Assembly: GCA_036971715.1 (NCBI GenBank)
Contig: JAVHJL010000002.1
Span: 3,132,501 to 3,196,500 of the forward strand
Direction: 5' to 3'
Origin: Arthrobotrys musiformis
Taxonomy: Eukaryota > Ascomycota > Orbiliomycetes > Orbiliales > Orbiliaceae
Length of the DNA: 64,000 bases
A model generated the notes under the pieces. The model saw only the letters and a list, made by a program, of their open reading frames with translations. It was not told the DNA's origin and ran no database searches. Position numbers and translations under genes: made by a program. Below, one piece after another: positions 10,658 to 22,300 of the stretch; the first letter of the stretch is position 1; each line of letters starts with the position of its first letter.

Positions 10658-13600
10658 TACTTCAAACAGACGACATGCAAATATGACCAGGCGTCGAAAT
10701 TATTACTCTTTTTTTTCTTCTCCCGCTATAGAGGCGGGTTTGCAACTAACTCCTGAATAAATTTAAAATTGGCAGATCCGGTTTGTGTTTTTTAAAAAAA
10801 AAGGAGATTTAAGTCGAGGCCGAGTTGTATAATTGAATCGAATCGAATAAAGAGGAGTGGGAAGTATAGTATCGTATAGTAAGTGAAGGGGCCCAGGGAG
10901 TAGCACAGATAAGTGCGGTGGGACGGATCTGATCAGGCGGATTGGATTTAGCTTGTGACAAACGAGGCTCGCCCGAATCACAAGATTCAATAACAATAGG
11001 AACTAAGATACGATTAGGTGTACGATATAGGCTACTTAGTAAGTATACTTAGAGAGGACAAGGGCAAGCGAAAGAGTATAAATAAATCCGTTGGGAAATA
11101 GAAGGAAAAAAAAAAAAAAACTATATAAAAAGAGGAAGCTGCTTCTCGGAGTTCTTAGTTCGACCAAGGGACTGACAAAGTTCGGAATTCTGGCTCGGGA
11201 ACCCCGCTACCGACCGAGTGAATCCTCTGACTTGGATCTAAAGTATATCCCGTATGTCCTTATGCGTGCGGTGTATACGAGGCCAAGTCTAGGGAATGTG
11301 AATGCCGATGTCATCTCCCTGCGATCGAGAAGGAAATAACGAATGGGTGTGAGCGAGCGAGAAAGAAGTGGAAACGCCCGTGCATGCGCTCGTAATGCGG
11401 TTCATCTGGGGAAAGCCCGTGCGAGAGGGAATCCTTTCAGATTTGATTTGACATCCCCGTCCGATTATTCCCCACCAATGCACGTACATACGTATCTAAT
11501 ATCGAACTTCTCCGCACAATTTTCCTCAATGAAATTAAATTTGCATGCTGCAAGAATTAGTATAAAGGAAAGGATATCCGCAGGAAGAGATCATATACTA
11601 GTGCCATAGTACACGTGCACCATGAAACATCTCAACATTTTTGTCAACCGTCTACAAAAGAACACCAGATATCTCGTTCATTCATGGGGAGCTCGGTTTC
11701 TCCGCTCATCCATCCACAGCTTCCCCATTCAAACATGCCACCGACATGTGCATACAAAATACCCACATTACAGGTCCTCATCTCCACTATCATGCTATAA
11801 TACCACTACCAAACTAAGCCTGCTAGGGTATCGTTCGCTACGGCGCTCTTCCCATGCAGCCGCCCTTCCTCACAGGAAAGACAAGGCATGGGGGCTGCCA
11901 GCGGCGGAACGGTGGAAAATTTTTGACTTTGGCATGTGATCCCCCTCCACGTTGACAGGCTTGTGATTGAAGAAAAAAAAGGGTAATGCCAAGATGGAAA
12001 GTTTTCCCGGCAACACAGAAAACCATGTGGTATTTTGAAAGTTGGCACAAAAGTGGTAATTCACCCTGATTGTGTTATGTCGACGGCGTACGCTATGTAG
12101 CGCTGCTCGGGCTTGCCGACTTTAGTCGAACGAAGTAGCCCCTTTCGGTATATTTTACCTTCGAGTGTCGGTATCAAGACTAGTTGAGGAACCTGCAAAG
12201 ATCGGACAAATTAGCTCCCGATGAAACACAAATCAACATTCAAATTTAGGCTCCGTCTAGAGTCTATTGCCTAAATGTGCCAACGATATTCGACCGCCCG
12301 AATGTGAGTGTCTATGCGCATATGCGCAGCGCTGACATGACAATCTTAAGACATGAGACAACCACGGACCTCTTCCCCAGATTCGTTATATAACACGAGG
12401 AACGGGTATAAATATTCTACCGTCCAAATAAGCCTAATATATCAACGCCTAGAATTCAATGTCGCCGGTTACACTTTCCTTTTATCTAGCTGCATCCACA
12501 TAACAGCCCTGTCAACGATCACCTCGTGCACAACCGTGACGCCGGTCCTGCCGTCTTTTATTCCTTGTAGAAAGAGGTCCCTAAACGCCGGCACATTCCA
12601 TATATTCTAGCCGTCACCCAATGCGAATATAAAAACATCGATCCGTGCATGTATATGCATATGGCGGCGGCGTCGCTAAGTTAAGCCTTCCGTAGTTCTC
12701 TATCAGAAGCTTAGGCTTCGAATATCAGATTCTTCTCGATCGAGACTAGGCTTTTTGCGTATTCTTTAGTATTACCTTTCTTGTCGATTGGATATGTCAT
12801 TGAATTAGGATTAGGCGAGCTCCCCTTATCTTGGGGGTTATTGATTTCAGCCGCAAAATATCGTGATATCACGGACTTGATTATGAGTAGGGTCTATTTG
12901 ACATTGCATGTTGTCTTAGTGATGTAAGACACTTCGATGCCTAGTTGACTCTGGTAGATCCTGAGCCATATCGATGGCGGTGACACCTTATCTTCTAAGA
13001 GCTCTAATTATCAGTCTTTCGACGTTGATGATATCATTTGTGACTATGCTCTATAAATCTAAACGAAGGACAAGGGGGCATCGGCCCTTCAAGATATGAA
13101 GCCAAACAAGAAAACCACCATTTCATCAAAAAACGATTGAAGGGATGAATCTATCCCGCCTCACAGAACTTCCATCAACAGCCACACAAAGATAATGTTT
13201 CAAAAGAGGGGTCGTAAAAGTGGATGGTTAATTAGGGCATACGTGGACTCTCCACCCCCCGGTATCGCCGAAGTCACATGCAAGATATATACGCCATAGC
13301 TCGCCTCACAAGACCAATTAGCAATTCGTTGGCGACGGTTTCCCAAGAAAAAGGGCTCCGCAATCGTGCAGATAGTTTTTACCATTCGTTCTTCGATTTT
13401 TGGATAATTTACCACGTCCATGGTAATTAAGCTCGCTCGTTAAGCCCAACTGGCCCGCCAACCCGCTCTTCATTGTTTCAATTAAGCACTTCGCTACACC
13501 TTGCTTCCCGTCCATACTCCCAAAGGCACCTTGAGACAAACGACGGCTTAAATCAAGAAAAGGATTGGTATTATAGCAATTCAAACGACCAGGTTCGATT

Positions 13601-13713
13601 TATTTTTTCAGCCGAGCCGTATTAGAAATTAGATTAGATAAACGATTGTTGCCAAAAACGGTTCCCTTCCAATATGTACCAGACCCAGCACCGGATACAG
13701 GCGGCCAAACTAA
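10658..13713. other. 3.1 kb intergenic region, no gene seen
   Basis: This region lies upstream of OPI1 and downstream of SEC9, both on the minus strand. Several overlapping frames of 60-105 codons occur around 11.6-12.1 kb on both strands. None has a recognisable motif or a consistent splice pattern. A short GGCGGCGGCG run is near 12663. Nothing else stands out. Confidence 0.45.
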
Positions 13714-15050
13714 CTAATATCCATACGGCCTCAACTTATGACCAGCCCGTGCCAACCCATCATCAACATCCTGTGCCTAAGAGGTGACAGTCTCGTTAGC
13801 AAAAAGCCAAAAGTATTGATCACAAGTCTGCTGCGAAGACTAACCTGGGCAGTAATATCGACTATTAACCTATTCTGTTCATCAACCTTGCGATTGATAT
13901 CACCAGCAATACCCCTCAATCTTGTCGACGCGCCAGCCAATAGGTCCAAGTTTGTATCAATGTCCCTTTCCAGCTGATCATCCTCCTCATCCGCTTCGAA
14001 TTGATACATCGCCCGCTGCTTCTCTCTCGCCGCCCTTTCTTCCTTTGATATAGGTTTCGGGGCTCCCACGGGTGCCAAACCCATCTTCCTCATTTTCTCT
14101 TCATGCGTAAGCTTCGCAGCGCCACCACCCCTCTCAGTACGCTCCCTCCTCTGCCTCTCAAGCTCGACCTGCTCATCAACGATCTTATTCCTACCAGATG
14201 AAAAGGGGTTCTTCGCATGCGGCATGAATAACGGTCTATTCGCCACCTTCAACTCGCCGGCTTGGTAAATGGCTGTATCGCCATGAGTCTTCGCGAGTTT
14301 GAGGTTTAGTTGAGTACTGTACAGTCTTCCCCCCTGTTCTTCCAGACTTAAAAGGGTGGATTGTCCCGCTTGTTCTGCGCGAGCGGCGGCGTGTAGAGCG
14401 TTCACGGTGGATGCGTGGGAGGCGTATTTTGTGAATTTGATTTCTTGCTTGATGGCTTCCGGGTCCTGCTCGTCTTCGGCAAAGGCGGTCGATTGGTACG
14501 AGTAGGTCTCTTGGTAGGTGTTACCGCCGTAGCCATAGCTCCCTGGCCCTGCTGTCGCTGATGAATAGGTTCCCGGTCCCGGTTGGGGTTTTGGGGGATT
14601 ATATTGGTTTGATGGTGGGGGTGGCGGTCCACCGTACGGGTTGCTGTAGGGGTTAGAATTACCGTAAGGATTGGTGGGAGGTGGATTACTTTGGCGGTTA
14701 TTGTTTTTATTGTCATTATTATAAAGAGAAGCACCGTACGAGGGTGGCTCTCTGAATCCAGTACTGGTTCCACCGTACGGAGTTGGTTCCGTAGGTCCTT
14801 GGTCATAGGTGGAAGCCCCGCCGTAGCTCGTAGGTTCGTTGTTTTGACGGCCATAGGTAGTAGGTTCGTAAGGCTGACGACCATATGAGGTCGGTTGACT
14901 ATACGCCGGTTGAGATGTGTAATTAGAGGCAGGAGGGGAGTATGCGTATGGATTCTTTGAAGGTTGGGCACGAGCGGCGGTATCCGGTACTCCCGCTGGC
15001 GGGGCCGGGCTGAGGCGGGCAGTCTTATCCTTCTTCTTGAATAAGCCCAT
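13714..15050 (-). CDS. SEC9: Sec9, SNAP-25-type Qbc t-SNARE (422 aa, two exons)
   Basis: Exons are 13845-15050 and 13714-13776, separated by a 68-nt GTTAGT..CTTAG intron. Splicing replaces a junk read-through with AQDVDDGLARAGHKLRPYGY, the expected end of the second SNARE helix. Sec9 pairs with Sso-type syntaxins and Snc-type synaptobrevins at the plasma membrane to drive fusion of secretory vesicles. The first ~150 residues are a Tyr/Gly/Pro/Asn-rich low-complexity region with degenerate YGRQ/EPTTYG repeats. The Qb helix follows (about residues 200-270). The Qc helix is C-terminal, starting around EDDQLERDIDTNLDLL, with the zero-layer glutamine expected in KVDEQNRLI. Like other fungal Sec9 proteins, it has no membrane span and no palmitoylated Cys linker. 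It is divergent from SGT1 across 840 bp. Confidence 0.94.
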
Positions 15051-15889
15051 CGTGAAACTGGTTAATTAGTGTCGACGTGTTTGATTATTGAAAGTTTGAA
15101 CAGGATATCTTTAATCAGATCTAGGATCCTTGAATGGTATACGAAGTATATATATATTGAATGTTACTAAGCTAGATGTATAAGGAGCGGAACTTGGTCG
15201 AATAAAGAGGCTCGAGGTCGTACGATACGATATTATATACGGCTGATGAGTCCAACAGATAACCATAATATCATACCATACTAATGCAATATTATGCACA
15301 GAGACAAAGAATGTCAAATCAACGTTACCACAAACCCAGCGGGCAAGGCAGTGCTTTAGCTTTTTAGCCTCAGCTGGGGGAAGGGATCCAGGGATTCCGT
15401 TGCCAAAAATGGCAGCCGAAACTCTTATTTTTCTGCCGCGCCCGCGCCACCATAACACCCCATATCAGCCCAATGACCAAGCAGCCCACCCCGCAGCCTT
15501 ACTCTGCCGTCGCATGTAGTCCGACTGTAGCTATGATACAGCATGGAGATTTCTTCTCGATCATGTCTAGCGTACCAAGGCTGAATTCAATCGCGGTGAC
15601 TACAGTTTGGAAGAAACCCTCCGTTGGAAGAAGGTCCAAAAGTGTGTTGTGTCATGTCGCACAGGATCCTTGTTCTGGAAGCCGTCCGTTTTGGGAATCC
15701 GGTGGTTCCATGACCTTCGAATTCGAAGTCACGTCGACTCGAACTCGACTCATTATCACCGCCTCATCTCATCCCTCCCTCCAACCTCAACATCACCACC
15801 ACGAAATAAGCCATCACCCTCCAGCTTCATAGATACTTAACAAACAAATAGGCAGACGGACCAAGCAGAGAAGGGAGCACGAAGGAAAC
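15051..15889. promoter_or_regulatory. Divergent promoter region between SEC9 and SGT1
   Basis: These 839 bp separate two start codons pointing apart, so both promoters and 5' leaders must lie here. The last ~130 bp before SGT1 are C/A-rich and nearly free of G, as seen upstream of other genes here. An EcoRI-centred inverted repeat (CTTCGAATTCGAAG) is at 15714-15727. A longer plus-strand frame across the region lacks coding character. Confidence 0.5.
15714..15727. repeat. 14-bp perfect palindrome CTTCGAATTCGAAG
   Basis: A perfect inverted repeat 163 bp upstream of the SGT1 start codon. It contains two TTCGAA half sites, which loosely resemble heat-shock-element pentamers (nTTCn/nGAAn). Hsp90 co-chaperone genes are plausible heat-shock targets, but this link is inference. 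Confidence 0.45.
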
Positions 15890-17203
15890 ATGTCCGCCGA
15901 CCCCGCAAACCTCGCCGCCAAGGGCGCCGCCGCTCTTTCCTCACAAGACTACCCCGCCGCCGTAACCTACTACACCCAAGCCATCGAACGTATCCCAACA
16001 TCCGTAGATTACTACATCAAAAGATCCACAGCCCACCAACGGGCCTCATCCTACTCGGATGCCCTCTCGGATGCCGAAATAGCCGTCATCCTGGCTCAGC
16101 GTAAGGGTAACCGGGAACAACTGTCGACATCTCAGCTGCGCCGTGGGATTGCTCTGCTCCTGATGCAGCAGTTTGGTGATGCCGGCGCGTGTTTCGGATG
16201 GGCTGAGAAGTTTAATGAGAAGGATAAGAGTATTCCTTTCTGGCAGAAGAAGTTGGAAGTCGATCTTTCCAAGATACTCGACGATGATGTTAGGAGGGAA
16301 GTCACGGTGAAGGAAATTCCGGAGAGGGAAATCCCCAAACCCACCTCCTCCAAACCTGCTGCTTCAAAATCCGCTTCAAAACCAGACGGAGACAGCGGCA
16401 GAGTTGAAGAACTCCCCGACGACTACGAAGAACCGGAGAAGAAGGCGACGGAAGAACCAAAAGCCGTCGAACCACCAAAACCCACACCCCCAGCAGGCGT
16501 CAGCACCCCAGCGGACAAAATCCGCCACGAATGGTACCAAACCGCCAATTCGGTCACCATCTCCCTCTTCGTCAAGGGAGTCCCCAAGGAATCCACTACC
16601 GTCGAGCTCGAAAGCAACTCCCTAGCCATAACATTCCCATTACCCTCCGGCGCAGACTTCAGCTTCACCCTCGACCCTCTATTCGCCCCAATCAATCCAT
16701 CGACATCCTACTATAAAATCCTCGGCACAAAAGTAGAATTTACCCTCCAAAAGGTCGAAACCGGCCGAAAATGGGCAGCCCTGGAATCAACAGGCGAAGC
16801 AGCAACCACGACCACATCGTCATCAACCCCCGCCAAAAAGGAAGATAAACCACCAGCCTACCCGACTTCCTCGCGAACGGGTCCAAAGAACTGGGATAAA
16901 GTCGTAGACGACCTCGCACAATCCTCCAAAAAGGCAAAGTCGTCCAAGACCGCCGAAGGAGAAAAGGACCAAGACGAGGACAAGATCGACTACGCAGACC
17001 TCAACGACGACGAATTTGCTTCGGATCCAGTCAACGGCTTCTTCAAGAAACTGTACAAGGACGCCGATCCAGATACCCGTCGCGCAATGATGAAGAGTTA
17101 CGTGGAGAGCAATGGAACAGCGTTGAGTACTAACTGGGGTGAGGTCGGACGTGGAAAGGTCGAGACAAGTCCACCGGACGGAATGGAGGCGAAAAAGTGG
17201 TAG
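15890..17203 (+). CDS. SGT1: Sgt1, Hsp90/Skp1-associated co-chaperone (437 aa, intronless)
   Basis: The three-part family architecture is complete. Residues 1-125 are a TPR region (KGAAALSSQDYPAAVTYYTQ, then YYIKRSTAHQRASSYSDALS). Residues 210-296 are a CS domain (KIRHEWYQTANSV ... KVEFTLQKVETGRKWAAL). Residues 323-437 are an SGS domain (AYPTSSRTGPKNWDKV ... DPVNGFFKKLYKDADPDTRRAMMKSY ... MEAKKW). Acidic, Pro/Lys-rich linkers join them. Sgt1 bridges Hsp90 to Skp1-containing complexes. It is needed for kinetochore assembly, SCF ubiquitin ligases and adenylate cyclase activation. The length is close to that of fungal orthologues, and the ATG follows a G-poor leader. The sense strand alternates between C-rich and G-rich blocks. 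It is divergent from SEC9 and convergent with the 408-aa gene. Confidence 0.96.
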   Translation: MSADPANLAAKGAAALSSQDYPAAVTYYTQAIERIPTSVDYYIKRSTAHQRASSYSDALSDAEIAVILAQRKGNREQLSTSQLRRGIALLLMQQFGDAGACFGWAEKFNEKDKSIPFWQKKLEVDLSKILDDDVRREVTVKEIPEREIPKPTSSKPAASKSASKPDGDSGRVEELPDDYEEPEKKATEEPKAVEPPKPTPPAGVSTPADKIRHEWYQTANSVTISLFVKGVPKESTTVELESNSLAITFPLPSGADFSFTLDPLFAPINPSTSYYKILGTKVEFTLQKVETGRKWAALESTGEAATTTTSSSTPAKKEDKPPAYPTSSRTGPKNWDKVVDDLAQSSKKAKSSKTAEGEKDQDEDKIDYADLNDDEFASDPVNGFFKKLYKDADPDTRRAMMKSYVESNGTALSTNWGEVGRGKVETSPPDGMEAKKW

Positions 17204-18753
17204 ACAAGAAGGTGTCTAACCACCAAGTCCTCATTTTCGGGGTAAATAAATAAGAAGAGAAAGAGAAGTTATCAGCTTCGATTGACTAATGCGGCGTTCT
17301 TGATTTTGTATTCCTTGTGGCTTCAGTGATTGCATGTATTGAAGATATCTCTCACCGTTCTCGCGATCACCATCCTCCTCGGTCATGATAGCAAATCCTG
17401 TCATTATCACGAAGGGAAATCCCCAGAAGCACTATTGCATATGACTAAGGCGTCTCTGCATTGAATATATTACCTACGTTTTTCATGCAATCGCGAATTT
17501 CAAAGTTTTACCATAAGCGCTACTCGTTAGGAAGCCGTATATATATCATCATGTCTTACAGTTGCATGGATTCAACCTCCTACGTATACGCGCCCATCTA
17601 AGTAAGTTACGAAATATCTAGGCATATCAATCTAATCTCTAAAGACTTAGTAGTCGAACAAAAAAAAATGTATATATTTTTTCTCAAGCTTATTCAAGGT
17701 CAAAAATTAAAAACGCCTGTGCTTATTTTTCCAAGAAGAAAAGACCAATGAGATCCCACCAAAAAGTATTCCACTATAAGAAAGAAAGTAGTGAAAAAAG
17801 AAACACAAGGTGGTATATACGCCATGAGCTCAAAAGAAGAAAAGTAAAAAAGCGAACGTCATCAAAAATTATACCCAGGTCCCCCAGAAAAGCAAGAAGT
17901 AAAAAAACCCTTTTGTGTGTGTGGTATAAAGAAATAAAGGAAGGCTAAATAGAAGAAAGATGAAAAACGATGGTATAAGGTAGTTTTGTATTTGTACAGG
18001 GTAAAAGAAAAAGGAAGAAGATAGATAGGAAAGGAGATATCAACAAGAGAGGCTGGTAAAAAAAAATATGTATAAAACGAAAGGAAGAAATAAAAATGTC
18101 CCTTGGGTATTAAAAAGCAGTCTCTTGCTGCCGGTCGCGATCAAAGAAAACGAAAAAAACGAAAGAAGGGAAAGAAAAGAAAGATCGTGAGGGGCTTAAA
18201 AAAAACTGCCCTTTCGAACGTGTGGACGTGACGGTGGGTCACTAGTGTTCCTGTCCTGCTGGATTGAATAAGAATGAAAGAGAGAAGCGAAAAGGCTATA
18301 TACAATGGACTCTATGCCGAAGGTGGAGGCAATGATAGTCGTAGTCGGTGAAACAACGATGGTGTACTTGGTATGAAGAACGAATGTGTCGTAGTACTCG
18401 TAGGTGGATGCCCTTCTTGGAACGAAGGACATACGTGAAACTCATATGAAAGCGTAAGAATCGATTAACAAAAAAGCGAGAGAAGTAGAAGAGCGAAGGC
18501 CGCATGCATTGCGTGTTTTAGGGCGGTAGTTTCGGAAGTTGATGGGAGGAAATGAAAGATTCGGAATGTCGCTGCCAAAACGAATGCGATAGGCGAGGAA
18601 TGCGGTTAGATTTTGGAGAATGGTAGAGGAACTCCTCCCCTCCGCCGTTTTCTTCGTAAAAAGGTGAAAAAAATGAGTCGATTGGGAAAGGAAGAATCCC
18701 AGATTCTAATTAGCCCCTCCCATGTTTCGTGATATCGTACCTACTCCCACGAT
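17204..18753. other. 1.55 kb convergent intergenic region with a long purine-rich stretch
   Basis: SGT1 (+) and the 408-aa gene (-) end here tail to tail, so both 3' UTRs and terminators lie inside. From about 17,730 to 18,200 the plus strand is dominated by A and G (repeated GAAAG, AAGAAG, GGAAAG). In the transcript of the minus-strand gene this is a long U/C-rich tract. I see no gene; small frames are by-products of the biased composition. Confidence 0.55.
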
Positions 18754-19980
18754 TTACTGATCCGGATTTGCTACGAACAAGCGGACACGTCCCATAGTAG
18801 ATGTCCTGCTATCATCAATACTACCCTTCCGTCTCAAGTCCGCAGGTTCTCTGGAGCTGATCGCCCTTGTAACCGCAGCCGGTCGCGGACGAGCGGATCC
18901 CTCCAAAAACCCAGGCGGGTAGCCCTCACCGGGGTAGCTTTGGGGCTGGAGCATAGCATCGGACTGATTTGGGCTTGGATGTTGCCTGTGGATACTGCTG
19001 GATTTCCGATGTGCTGGCAGGTATTCGTGTCGCAGGCCACCACTGTTCCCGCTGTTGTTCCTCCTGATACTTGTCACAGCTCCAGAGGCCTCTACCGTCT
19101 CTGGAACTTCTGGGAGTGATGTATCTATTATGCTTGATGTCCGGGAGTACGTCGATGGGCTCGAAGAGTGGGTTGCGTTATAACCGGAGTAGTTTTGCAA
19201 ATCGTGAACCCGAAGTTGTAATTGTGGCGTTCCTGGCACACTCGTCCCGCCACCACCTGACGATGTAGTCGTAGCTGTGAATCGTCTCTGGCCTGTGGAG
19301 TTTATCGAACTCCGCCCAGAGTTTGTTCGCCGTGCGACACCACCATATGTACTGCCGCTGCCGCTACCAGGTTGCTCATCACCTGATGTGTCGTCGTCAA
19401 TGTCCAACCTGGCAGGTACACCTGCGACCAAGCTTCTGTTTGTGCTAAACTCATGGTCTACACTGCTGCTCTTCCGGCCACCGCGATGGTGACTTATCTT
19501 CCCACGGTGCACGGAGCTGCCGCTCTCGCTTGTTCTGTGATGGCTCTGTTGGGCTGCGGCACGAGCGACTTCGAGGGCCGCCTTTGCCTTTGCTGCCTTT
19601 TGAGCGGCGAGGAAACGGGAATCTTCTCGCTGGGCACGGTCACACCACACTGTCGCCTTTTGCTTTCGCAGGGTAGTAACGTAGGCATTCGAGCTGCCGG
19701 ATGAACCGTTGGATGTGGAGCGATGAAGGGAGGAAGAGCCGGTAGAATTCGTCCGGCGGTTCGACGGAGTGTAGCCCGTCGAAGGAGACCGCGATTGTGT
19801 CATCGGCGAAGGAATTGACGGGGAGAGGTAGGGTGTCGGTAGACCGCGAGGTACAGCATTGCTCAGGTTCAAAGGATGAGGGTGGTGCTTTGTCATGGCT
19901 GGATGGTGATGGTGTGGATGTCGGGCGGGGAAGGCGTAGGCCGAGGGGACAGTATAGTGGTAATCGACTACTGTAGTCAT
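18754..19980 (-). CDS. Conserved fungal protein with VWCDRAQ block, function unknown (408 aa)
   Basis: A single-exon frame starting at ATG (MTTVVDYHYTVPSAYAF). The one ordered-looking part is residues 99-145, with TLRKQKATVWCDRAQ followed by an Ala/Lys-rich stretch (AAQKAAKAKAALEVARAA) likely to form a helix. I recall similar blocks in uncharacterised proteins of other filamentous ascomycetes, but no function. The rest is low-complexity: a His-rich N-terminus (RHPHHHHP), Ser/Thr/Gly-rich linkers and an acidic DDDTSGDEQ patch. It ends in GRVRLFVANPDQ, a short hydrophobic C-terminal motif that may be conserved. No signal peptide or membrane span is visible. It is convergent with SGT1 and has a long gene-free region upstream. 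Confidence 0.75.
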   Translation of the reverse strand: MTTVVDYHYTVPSAYAFPARHPHHHHPAMTKHHPHPLNLSNAVPRGLPTPYLSPSIPSPMTQSRSPSTGYTPSNRRTNSTGSSSLHRSTSNGSSGSSNAYVTTLRKQKATVWCDRAQREDSRFLAAQKAAKAKAALEVARAAAQQSHHRTSESGSSVHRGKISHHRGGRKSSSVDHEFSTNRSLVAGVPARLDIDDDTSGDEQPGSGSGSTYGGVARRTNSGRSSINSTGQRRFTATTTSSGGGGTSVPGTPQLQLRVHDLQNYSGYNATHSSSPSTYSRTSSIIDTSLPEVPETVEASGAVTSIRRNNSGNSGGLRHEYLPAHRKSSSIHRQHPSPNQSDAMLQPQSYPGEGYPPGFLEGSARPRPAAVTRAISSREPADLRRKGSIDDSRTSTMGRVRLFVANPDQ

Positions 19981-21177
19981 CTCATCGAATTGAAGAAAGG
20001 ATAGATAGTATGAGTTCTCTTCTGGTGGGAACGGTCGAAACTTGTCGACGGTCGGACAGTTATGAACGGTCGGGAAGGCGAGATGGTGTGAGGCTAGATG
20101 ACAGCTCAGGTGGTCGGCAGATTGAAGCGATTCGCACTCTCAGAAAAATGGTCGGTCGGACAAATTGGCCAGCGGAACCAGAAGGATATCGAAAAGGCGA
20201 TGATGGGTTTATTTTATTTTATTCCAAAGGATCTCTGCCTTGTTTATTTATTTTTTTGTATTTCTTTTTATGGGGGGGAAGGATGAGTGTCGAGATAAGT
20301 CGTCGAGAAGAAACCGAAGAAATCGAAGAAATGAGACCTCGAACGGCCGCACGGCGTGATAAGGTACTTAAATGTGGTAGGAGTAGTGGTACTTGTACTC
20401 AGGCAGGAGTACTTAGTTCCGCCAGCTCGGATCGATGACGAAAAGCGCCCTTCTGGCCCAGAGTTTTTGTACCAGGAAGCGGTGACGGTGGTCAGAGGAG
20501 AGAACGGTGGTATCCAACCTCCTTCTCGCTGAGTTCGCTTCGAGCAGTAAGTATCAGATCATATCAGGTCATATCATGCCCCGGACAGGCATAGTGGGAG
20601 CACCCCGGCCACTTACCAATCACAGTTTCGAATGCAAGTCCGGCCCAGGAAGGCGATCGAAGATCGAGCCAGTGAAGCTAGCTAAGCTAACACTGAGCTG
20701 TTCTGGTCGAAAAAATAAAATATCTCGCTCTGTCTCTCTCGAAGCAGTTACTCCGTATGTATGATGAGGGCTGCCAGGGACGGACGAGGTACGGCCGGAG
20801 TACAGCTGTTGCTTATAGGATGCTGACACCGACACTGACACCGTTCCTTTCGACGAAAGCGAAGGTCAGGGAGATATCAGGAGATATCCAGAAGGCTCGA
20901 CGACGGCTTCGTCTACGAGCTTCTTCCTCCTCCTTCTCTGATTCTTCTTCTTCTTTTGTTTTTTTTTGTGATTCGTATTTGGTCGGACAATTGTGCATGC
21001 AGCAAGCAAACAAACGGACAGTAATCGACTTAATCGAGCAGGCCAGGCATCATACAGCCGGCGGGTGGGAATGCAAATGCAAGTGCAGATTTGTGGGAGA
21101 GCCAGTCATGCAAGGCTTCGTAGACGGGGTCGACGACTCTTTTCTGCCTCCCTCTGGCCAGGCCCAGCTTTGGAGGA

Positions 21178-21208
<31 letters not shown>

Positions 21209-22300
21209 TGTATGGTATTTGTATAATTGAATCAGTCAGCGAGAGACTGGACTGGGCTAGCCGAAAGGGCTGAGAAGGCTGAGCTGCCTTGATCCCGGTA
21301 TCTTCTTTCGTTAGCTGCAGCTATCGGTGCAGTACGTGCGTGTACTCCCAATCCGCCTGTCGATATGCGTGTCTGGATGTCTGTCTGAATATCTGGATGT
21401 GTGTCCAGCATGTACAGGTATGTCTTGATGTATGTACTACTCCTTGACTGGCCGAGATGCCAGAATGTCTGTGTGTCCAGATGCACGTATGATTGTCCGC
21501 TGTATGTACTCCAGCGGGAGCTCGAGATGGCAGACGACGAGGACGAGGACGAAGACGAGGACGATGCTGCCAATATTGACGCCAATGCCAATGCCGGTGC
21601 CAATGCAACACAGCATACAAAACCCGCACCGTGCCGTTGGTGAGTTCCTTTCTCTCGGTTTCCCAATTGCAGGTCGATTTGCTTCAATGAGGGAAAAAAA
21701 GATATCAATCGCCAGGAAGATTCCGGGTAGCTAATTAGCTGGCCGATTGCGATTGAATTCAATGCAGCGATGGGTCCCGATTGAAGTGCAAGCGAGGCAT
21801 CCAGGCCGGGGTAGCGTGGGAGGAGCCCTTTGAACGGATATCGTACCAAACGTGGGATGTTCTTTCAATTGACTGAGAGGCTGAATTGACAAATCGACAA
21901 AGCGTCGAGGCTAACTTCGTCTGTCCCTCGAGACTAGCTGATGGCTAAACTGTAGTGCAGCGCCTCACAGAACTATCACCGTCGCTAAGAGTGCAGCTGA
22001 ACCTGCAAAGGGATTTGAATTCCCACTGCGGTTTTGTTGGATACTTTGGGCCTGTTCCTACCCTTTTTCTTCTTCTTCCTCTATAATCAAGTAACTTAAC
22101 TTCGATACATGTATACACACATATGTCTATTACGTCTACGCCTATAGCTACGTCTCTGGTGGAGAGCGAAGGAGCTGACGTTGGCATCCTGTAATCTCCA
22201 TACATCGATTCACGCCAGACCACCCTCACTCGCAATCAATTAAGTAATTCGCAATATCAACAAACCAAGGACGAGCACCCAGAAGCGCCCGACGAGGGAT
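19981..22300. other. Promoter side and probable 5' leader of the 408-aa gene; no gene seen
   Basis: The first part should hold the minus-strand gene's promoter. A tetranucleotide microsatellite is at 21181-21214. Near 21,535-21,610 is a GACGAGGAC/GCCAATGCC repetitive stretch, which opens a short plus frame from ATG 21527 (MADDEDEDEDEDDAANIDAN) and runs into a GTGAGT donor-like site. I cannot find a partner exon, so it is not called. Confidence 0.45.
21181..21214. repeat. Tetranucleotide microsatellite (TATG)n, about 8.5 units
   Basis: A perfect tandem run of TATG/ATGT units, read directly. It lies in non-coding DNA 1.2 kb upstream of the 408-aa gene. It is probably length-polymorphic between isolates. 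Confidence 0.95.

Noticed and set aside
14402..14971. 189-codon minus-strand frame inside SEC9
   Set aside because: It is a shadow of SEC9 exon 1 in another frame; the SNARE protein frame is clearly the real one.
13845..15050. SEC9 N-terminal Tyr/Gly repeats as a possible separate tandem-repeat gene
   Set aside because: They are continuous with the SNARE domains in one frame and such low-complexity N-termini are usual in fungal Sec9.
21527..21643. Small Asp/Glu-rich frame (MADDEDEDED) ending at a donor-like GTGAGT
   Set aside because: It is made of a simple repeat and no second exon could be found.
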